64,000 bases of DNA from Lachnospiraceae bacterium (GTDB lineage Bacteria; Bacillota; Clostridia; Lachnospirales; Lachnospiraceae), in NCBI GenBank assembly GCA_910576335.1, contig CAJTIU010000009.1, positions 1-64,000 on the forward strand, read 5' to 3'. The notes beneath the pieces are model-generated. The model saw nothing but the letters and a program-made list of their open reading frames with translations, did no database searches and was not told the origin of the DNA. The translations under genes were made by a program, and so were the position numbers. Shown here piece by piece: positions 59,916 to 64,000 of the stretch (within the stretch, counting starts at the first letter, position 1; each line of letters starts with the position of its first letter).

Positions 59916-60509
59916 ATGAAGATGGATTTTATATTTCTTTTCAACAGTATTTTGCTTGGTGCGGGTCTCGCTATGGATGCTTTTTCTGTGTCTTTGGCCA
60001 ATGGCCTGAATGAGCCTGGAATGAAGAAGAGAAAAATGTGCGCAGTTGCAGGGGTATTTGCAGTTTTTCAGGCAGTAATGCCTATGACAGGATGGTTTTT
60101 TGTTCATACAATCGCCCGGTATTTCGGGATGTTTGAAAGACTGATTCCATGGATTGCTCTTCTGCTTCTTGGATGGATCGGTGGAAATATGCTGTACGAG
60201 GGAATACATAATCAGGATGCTGAAAATCCAGGGACAGAACATACAGGGATAGGGCTGGCAGTGCTTTTTATGCAGGGGATTGCAACGTCCATTGATGCCC
60301 TGTCTGTAGGATTTACAATTGCAGGATACCAGCTTCTGATGGCATTTGCGGCTGCTATGATTATTGCAGCGGTTACCTTTGTGATCTGCATGTGCGGACT
60401 TGTAATCGGGAAGAAATTTGGCACGAGGCTTGCGAATAAGGCCCAGGTTCTGGGAGGATCTATCCTGGTTGTAATTGGGGCTGAGATTTTTATTGCAGGA
60501 GTCTTTTAA
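59916..60509 (+). CDS. mntP: Manganese efflux pump MntP
   Basis: 197 residues and six membrane helices. Start region NSILLGAGLAMDAFSVSLAN carries the transport Asp, repeated in the second half as GIATSIDALSVGFTI. MntP exports excess Mn(II). ATG 59916 has AGGAGGATATC upstream; the longer frame from 59859 is inside the riboswitch leader. Regulation by the riboswitch just upstream fits the function. Confidence 0.95.
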   Translation: MKMDFIFLFNSILLGAGLAMDAFSVSLANGLNEPGMKKRKMCAVAGVFAVFQAVMPMTGWFFVHTIARYFGMFERLIPWIALLLLGWIGGNMLYEGIHNQDAENPGTEHTGIGLAVLFMQGIATSIDALSVGFTIAGYQLLMAFAAAMIIAAVTFVICMCGLVIGKKFGTRLANKAQVLGGSILVVIGAEIFIAGVF

Positions 60510-60515
60510 AGGTTC

Positions 60516-60626
60516 CTGTTTACGGTGCCGTGCACTCCGCTGCACGGCACCTGGCCCGATCAAGTGACGCCTTTCAGTATCCAGCTCCTCGTTGAAAGAG
60601 ACTATTAGATGGGCTGGCTGCGTCCA
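60516..60626. repeat. Truncated relative of the 147-bp element (after mntP)
   Basis: GTTTACGGTGCCGTGCACTC, TGCACGGCACC, TCAGTATCCAGCTCCTCG and ATTAGATGGGCTGG follow the element's order. The right end is lost at the convergent gene's stop. Confidence 0.7.
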
Positions 60627-60634
60627 CTGTTTTT

Positions 60635-62413
60635 TTATTGATCGATCTTCTCTACTGCCGTCCAGTCTGGAAATCCGTTTCCAGATACCAGATAATTTTT
60701 CACCGTATGGGACAGAAAGGTCAGGTTATGCTCCAGATATACCGGTGCAATTACTGCGCCCTGCACAAGCAGCCGTTCCATTTTCAGATAAATGGAGGCT
60801 AATTCCTTATCATTGCTGGTAGTGAGGGCTTCATCACACAGCCTTTTAAATTTTCTGGATGCATTGTTGTTCCATCCGGTTTTGGATGCATTAAAATATC
60901 CGCTTACCGGATTAAAAAGCTTTAGAATCGCACCTGGCTCATTGTAGTAGGGACTCCATCCTGCGGCTGCAATATCATAATCTCCGGTATCAACCTTTTC
61001 CCACATTTCATCCCATTCCATCCTGCTGATTTCTACATGGATTCCGAGAGTCTTTTCCCAGGTCTCCTTGTAGATCCCGGCTAGCTTTTCTGAAACCTCA
61101 TCTGTCCCCCGGCTTGCAAAACGGATGGTTACCGCAGAGGTATCTGCGGGTTTTCCAAGCTCTTTTAAACCGTCTTCAAAAAGTGCTTTCGGCTCTTTTT
61201 CGTTCTCCATAAGATCATTTACAAAATCATTTTTATCCTTTACGAGTTCGGCATAGCTGTTTTCCCCGATCATCATGGTATCAGGTATGATGGAATAGAG
61301 CGGGCGGCCTCCTCCGGGAAGTGCATCGGCAAGTTCCTGCCGGGGAGATGAGGCAGACAGTGCCTGCCGGATCTTTATGTTAGACAGAAGTTCGTGGTTC
61401 AGATTAAACATCAGAAATTCCGGAGCGCCGTCCGGAACAATCCGGACCTGGGAGATACCGGCTTTTTTAATCTGTGCAGTCAGCTCTGGATCAGAGGCTG
61501 AAACAACATCAAGCCGTCCGTTTATGAATAACCGGACGGCATCCTCCGGATCCGGGATCACTTTTTGTACGATTTTGTCAAGCTTTATAGTGTCTGCATC
61601 CCAGTAGCTTTCATTTTTCGTTACAACGAGCTCTTTGTCCTGTACCCAGGAGGCTGCCTCAAAAGGGCCGCTGCAGATAATTTTATCCACAGCAGAGCCA
61701 TATGCTTCGCCCCATTCCTCATATTTATCCTGCCTTACAGGATAGATATTTGCCGCAAGCTCTAAAAAGAAGGGGGTGGGACGTTCAAGCCGGATTACTA
61801 AGGTCCGGTTATTTTTTGCAGTTACTTTGATATCCTTGGCGGTATGTCTGCCATTGCCATGCAGCGCAGCACTGAAGTTTTTTATGATCCCGTCAAAAAG
61901 CCATGCATTTACGGCAGCAGCCTCTGGATCTGCCATCAGCCGGAACGTATATTCAAAGTCCTTTGCCGTAAGGCGTACGCCGTCATTCCATTTTGCATTT
62001 TTACGGAGGTGGAAGGTGTAAGTCTTCCCGTCCCTGCTGACGTTCCAGCTTTTTGCCGCAGCCGGAATCATCCTGGAGGTATCCCCTGGACCGCAGACAT
62101 TGCGCACCAGGGGCTCACAGATCATGTTATATGCCTGGTTGTCAGCCTCTGATGCATTCGTAACCGGATTCAGGCCTGCCACCTCGCTGTCCACACTGTA
62201 ACAGAAGCTATTCTCTGTTTCTTCCAGTTCCTCCATCCACAAAAGATCTTCATCTTCTGGTGTGTGTTCCGCTTCACCGGCATCCTGATGCCGGGTGATC
62301 TCTTCCTGGTTTGCTTTTTTGTGATCTGCCTTTTCCGTGCTGCATCCATATAAGGAAGCAGACAAAAGGGCAGCAGACATCATGCAGGCAAGTGCACGTA
62401 TTTTTATTTTCAT
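60635..62413 (-). CDS. Oligopeptide-type ABC substrate-binding lipoprotein
   Basis: 592 residues. Lipoprotein signal with LACMMSAALLSASLYGC lipobox. The family 5 (OppA/DppA-like) fold signature is YTFHLRKNAKWNDGVRLTAK. The mature N-terminus is a Glu/Asp-rich linker (about residues 25-60). No permease or ATPase genes are beside it, so it is an orphan binding protein that either shares another importer or captures peptides for signalling. It is transcribed away from the cobalamin riboswitch. Confidence 0.93.
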   Translation of the reverse strand: MKIKIRALACMMSAALLSASLYGCSTEKADHKKANQEEITRHQDAGEAEHTPEDEDLLWMEELEETENSFCYSVDSEVAGLNPVTNASEADNQAYNMICEPLVRNVCGPGDTSRMIPAAAKSWNVSRDGKTYTFHLRKNAKWNDGVRLTAKDFEYTFRLMADPEAAAVNAWLFDGIIKNFSAALHGNGRHTAKDIKVTAKNNRTLVIRLERPTPFFLELAANIYPVRQDKYEEWGEAYGSAVDKIICSGPFEAASWVQDKELVVTKNESYWDADTIKLDKIVQKVIPDPEDAVRLFINGRLDVVSASDPELTAQIKKAGISQVRIVPDGAPEFLMFNLNHELLSNIKIRQALSASSPRQELADALPGGGRPLYSIIPDTMMIGENSYAELVKDKNDFVNDLMENEKEPKALFEDGLKELGKPADTSAVTIRFASRGTDEVSEKLAGIYKETWEKTLGIHVEISRMEWDEMWEKVDTGDYDIAAAGWSPYYNEPGAILKLFNPVSGYFNASKTGWNNNASRKFKRLCDEALTTSNDKELASIYLKMERLLVQGAVIAPVYLEHNLTFLSHTVKNYLVSGNGFPDWTAVEKIDQ

Positions 62414-62438
62414 AGATGTACTCCTCCCTTATTCATCA

Positions 62439-62479
62439 TATGATGAAAGCGCCAAAAGGCATTTTGACGCTCATGATAC
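62439..62479. repeat. Palindromic repeat, GCGTCAAAAG family, member 3
   Basis: TATGATGAAAGCGCCAAAA faces TTTTGACGCTCATGATA. Confidence 0.65.
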
Positions 62480-62565
62480 ACCGGATTTCTCCGCGCTTTG
62501 CGTTCCCGAAATCCTAAAACACCTCATACAATCATATCACAAAATCCTATAGGATTCAAATCTGC

Positions 62566-62611
62566 CAAATTGGGGACGGGGCATTTTTAAAAATGCCCCG
62601 TCCCCAATTTG
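62566..62611. repeat. GGGGACGGGG palindrome, copy 4
   Basis: CAAATTGGGGACGGGGCATT with an exact complement; a 46-bp palindrome upstream of the riboswitch promoter. Confidence 0.9.
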
Positions 62612-62620
62612 CTTTTTTGC

Positions 62621-62649
62621 TTGACACGGCTGCAGGAATGTGTTAGGGT
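62621..62649 (+). promoter_or_regulatory. Promoter of the cobalamin riboswitch
   Basis: TTGACA (62621-62626), 17 bp, TAGGGT (62644-62649). Confidence 0.7.
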
Positions 62650-62657
62650 AAAGATGT

Positions 62658-62750
62658 AAACACATATTCAGTGGGAATCAGGTGAAAGTCCTGAACGATG
62701 AGGTCACTGTGAAGAGCATGCTCTGTAGTCAGATTACCTGTTTATGTGTA
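62658..62750 (+). promoter_or_regulatory. Cobalamin riboswitch without an obvious target gene
   Basis: ACACATA/TATGTGT closes the aptamer. The conserved core GGGAATCAGGTGAAAGTCCT, the B12-box region GGTCACTGTGA and the 3' AGTCAGATTACCTG follow in the correct order. A terminator follows at 62823-62856. No plus-strand gene lies downstream before the convergent corrinoid gene. Confidence 0.85.
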
Positions 62751-62822
62751 GAATGGGGCTTCCATCCAAAGCGAAACATTCTATTGATGATAAGTGTGTA
62801 ATTGTCGGAGATAAGATGTAAG

Positions 62823-62856
62823 GTTCGTTTGGTAGAAGACGGACTTTTCTTTTTTC
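62823..62856 (+). terminator. Terminator of the cobalamin riboswitch
   Basis: GTTCGTT pairs (with wobbles) with GACGGAC, followed by TTTTCTTTTTT. Confidence 0.75.
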
Positions 62857-62953
62857 ATTTATTTGTTATAGTGTTGATAATGATAAATGACTGACTGAAA
62901 CAAAAAGCGTCATGTATTGTGGGCATACAATAGATGATGTCTTTTTGGTGTCT

Positions 62954-62987
62954 GAATAAAGAATGTGCCAAGGCACATTCTTTATTC
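62954..62987. terminator. Two-way terminator at the corrinoid gene end
   Basis: GAATAAAGAATGTGCC-AA-GGCACATTCTTTATTC, a perfect 16-bp stem containing the minus-strand gene's stop codon. Confidence 0.85.
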
Positions 62988-64000
62988 AAATGACATGGCA
63001 GTTATATAGAATTCCTGGAAGTCCATATTCATGGACAATTCTATGTGTTCTGTTTTTTCTGCTATTTCGCAGGCATGCTTTCGTTCTGCGTCAGATAGCA
63101 GCGCCATGCTGGAGCCGGAGCCGGCGGCATTGCCTACGGAGAAGATCCGGTCAATGGAGATGCGTGGGAACAGACCGATTCTGAGGGCGCTTTCCTTGCG
63201 GATGTAATTGCCGAATGCGCCTGCAAGCATGATGGAATCAAGATCTTCCTCTGCAATTTCAAGGTTTTTCATCAGCGTCTGGATGCCGGCGAGGATGGCG
63301 CCTTTTGCGAGCTGTACTTCCCGGACATCCTGCTGGGTCAGGAGGATGTCATCTTTTCCTTCCCGGTATGCGAGGACGAAGGAAAGGCCCTGGGGAGTTT
63401 CTGCCAGGCGTCTGGAAAGTTCTGGGGAAATGCCGGCTTTATCAGCTTCGTCTCTAGTCAGCATCCGTCCGCTGTTCTCTACGATCCCTGCATCCAGCAC
63501 CTGTGCAACTGCGTCGATCAGCCCGGAACCGCAGATTCCGATTGGGGGCAGATCTTCGATGGTCTGGATACTGATGGCATCTTCCGTGATTTCTACGCTT
63601 TCAATTGCTCCGGGGGCGGCGCGCATTCCGTGGTGGATGGTGGCGCCTTCAAAGGCAGGCCCGGCGGCAGTGGAACAGGTTACCATACGGCCGTTTTTGG
63701 TCAGGACGACCTCCCCGTTTGTGCCGATGTCAATGGCGATATGACAGCCGTCCAGAGAATCTATGCGGACAGCGAGCATCATTCCCACAATGTCAGAGCC
63801 CACATGCCCGGCAATGTTCGGGAGAAGGAATACATTTGCATACGGGCTGATCCTAAGTCCCAGCCTGTCAGCCCGCATATTCTGCGCAGAACAGAAGACT
63901 GGTGCAAAGGGGGTGCGCGCCATGGACTTTGGGTGTACGCCGAATACCAGGTGGCTCATGGTTGTATTACCCACGATAGTGGCGTCATATACATGCCCGG
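62982..64000 (-). CDS. Corrinoid activation/regeneration protein (RACo-like), partial
   Basis: The frame is open through the window end, so the N-terminal part (in the family a 2Fe-2S ferredoxin domain) lies outside. What is visible is the ASKHA-type ATPase domain of DUF4445/RACo proteins: IVGNTTMSHLVFGVHP, AIDIGTNGEVVLTKNG, GPAFEGATIHHGMRA, GICGSGLIDAVAQVLD and MLAGAFGNYIRKES. Such proteins use ATP to re-reduce inactive Co(II) corrinoid of methyltransferase systems. A cobalamin riboswitch faces its 3' end. GTG 63974 is not a natural start; it is mid-domain. Confidence 0.92.
   Translation of the reverse strand, partial: GHVYDATIVGNTTMSHLVFGVHPKSMARTPFAPVFCSAQNMRADRLGLRISPYANVFLLPNIAGHVGSDIVGMMLAVRIDSLDGCHIAIDIGTNGEVVLTKNGRMVTCSTAAGPAFEGATIHHGMRAAPGAIESVEITEDAISIQTIEDLPPIGICGSGLIDAVAQVLDAGIVENSGRMLTRDEADKAGISPELSRRLAETPQGLSFVLAYREGKDDILLTQQDVREVQLAKGAILAGIQTLMKNLEIAEEDLDSIMLAGAFGNYIRKESALRIGLFPRISIDRIFSVGNAAGSGSSMALLSDAERKHACEIAEKTEHIELSMNMDFQEFYITAMSFE

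Noticed and set aside
59889-60563. 224-residue open frame opposite mntP
   Set aside because: Cys/His-rich only because it mirrors membrane-helix codons; mntP with its riboswitch explains the region.
62860-62950. A gene directly regulated by the cobalamin riboswitch
   Set aside because: Plus-strand frames here are short, lack ribosome sites and end before the two-way terminator.
1-64000. CRISPR array, tRNA or rRNA genes
   Set aside because: I looked for regularly spaced direct repeats, tRNA-like cloverleaf and CCA ends and rRNA motifs; the only tandem array is the 77-bp unit at prmC, and none of the others was seen.

Overview
The window looks like a chromosomal segment of a gut Lachnospiraceae-type Firmicute (Clostridia). 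The evidence is the gene order rho-rpmE-DUF1385-prmC-prfA, a PolC-type replicative polymerase next to ispG, a manganese riboswitch ahead of mntP, strong AGGAGG ribosome sites, and GGGGACGGGG palindromes of a kind common in these genomes. This is an inference from content; no species is claimed.

Layout. 1-7400 is a core block for transcription termination, translation and repair (rho, rpmE, DUF1385, prmC, prfA, nrdR, truA, xth). About 7440-24800 is a visibly AT-richer accessory island. It starts with an MFS exporter and an ATPase plus DpnII/MboI-like nuclease pair. It continues with a peptide-natural-product region: two Cys-rich precursors sharing a WIIKPR leader, one radical SAM/SPASM enzyme, an ABC exporter, four CPBP membrane proteases, and XRE regulators (one decayed). 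A second cluster on the minus strand has an XRE regulator, a Gly-rich precursor ending in CGMCKVFK, a radical SAM enzyme with a C-terminal RRE-like domain, and an ABC exporter. That exporter is a near copy of another 9.2 kb away in the same orientation. An agrD-agrB pair closes the island. The three precursor promoters share a GCAA-N7-TTGC dyad at the -35 region, so the three peptides look like one regulon.

24890-31650 is a LacI-regulated fructoside utilisation operon (GH32 enzyme, binding lipoprotein, two permeases, DUF624 protein) with two operator palindromes. 31720-34000 is an ATPase/PD-(D/E)XK protein coupled to a DnaQ-like exonuclease. Rubrerythrin follows, then a heterodimeric multidrug-type ABC exporter preceded by a leader peptide and intrinsic terminator that look like an attenuator. 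39723-46900 holds ispG, polC, an EamA transporter and a tRNA methyltransferase. 47050-48830 is a small foreign-looking set (Fic and two unknown proteins). 48955-53364 is a MoxR-DUF58-transglutaminase operon. The rest holds pepT, glycerate kinase, a VanZ-like protein, a DUF342 protein, mntP, an oligopeptide-type binding lipoprotein, a cobalamin riboswitch with no obvious target, and a corrinoid-activation (RACo-like) gene cut by the window end.

Repeats are abundant: a 147-bp element with 14-bp inverted ends and an 8-bp direct flank repeat (38332-38478) and its diverged relatives, a 158-bp long inverted repeat before ispG, several palindrome families, and a 77-bp triplication at the start of prmC. 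I saw no rRNA, tRNA, CRISPR array or intact transposase.
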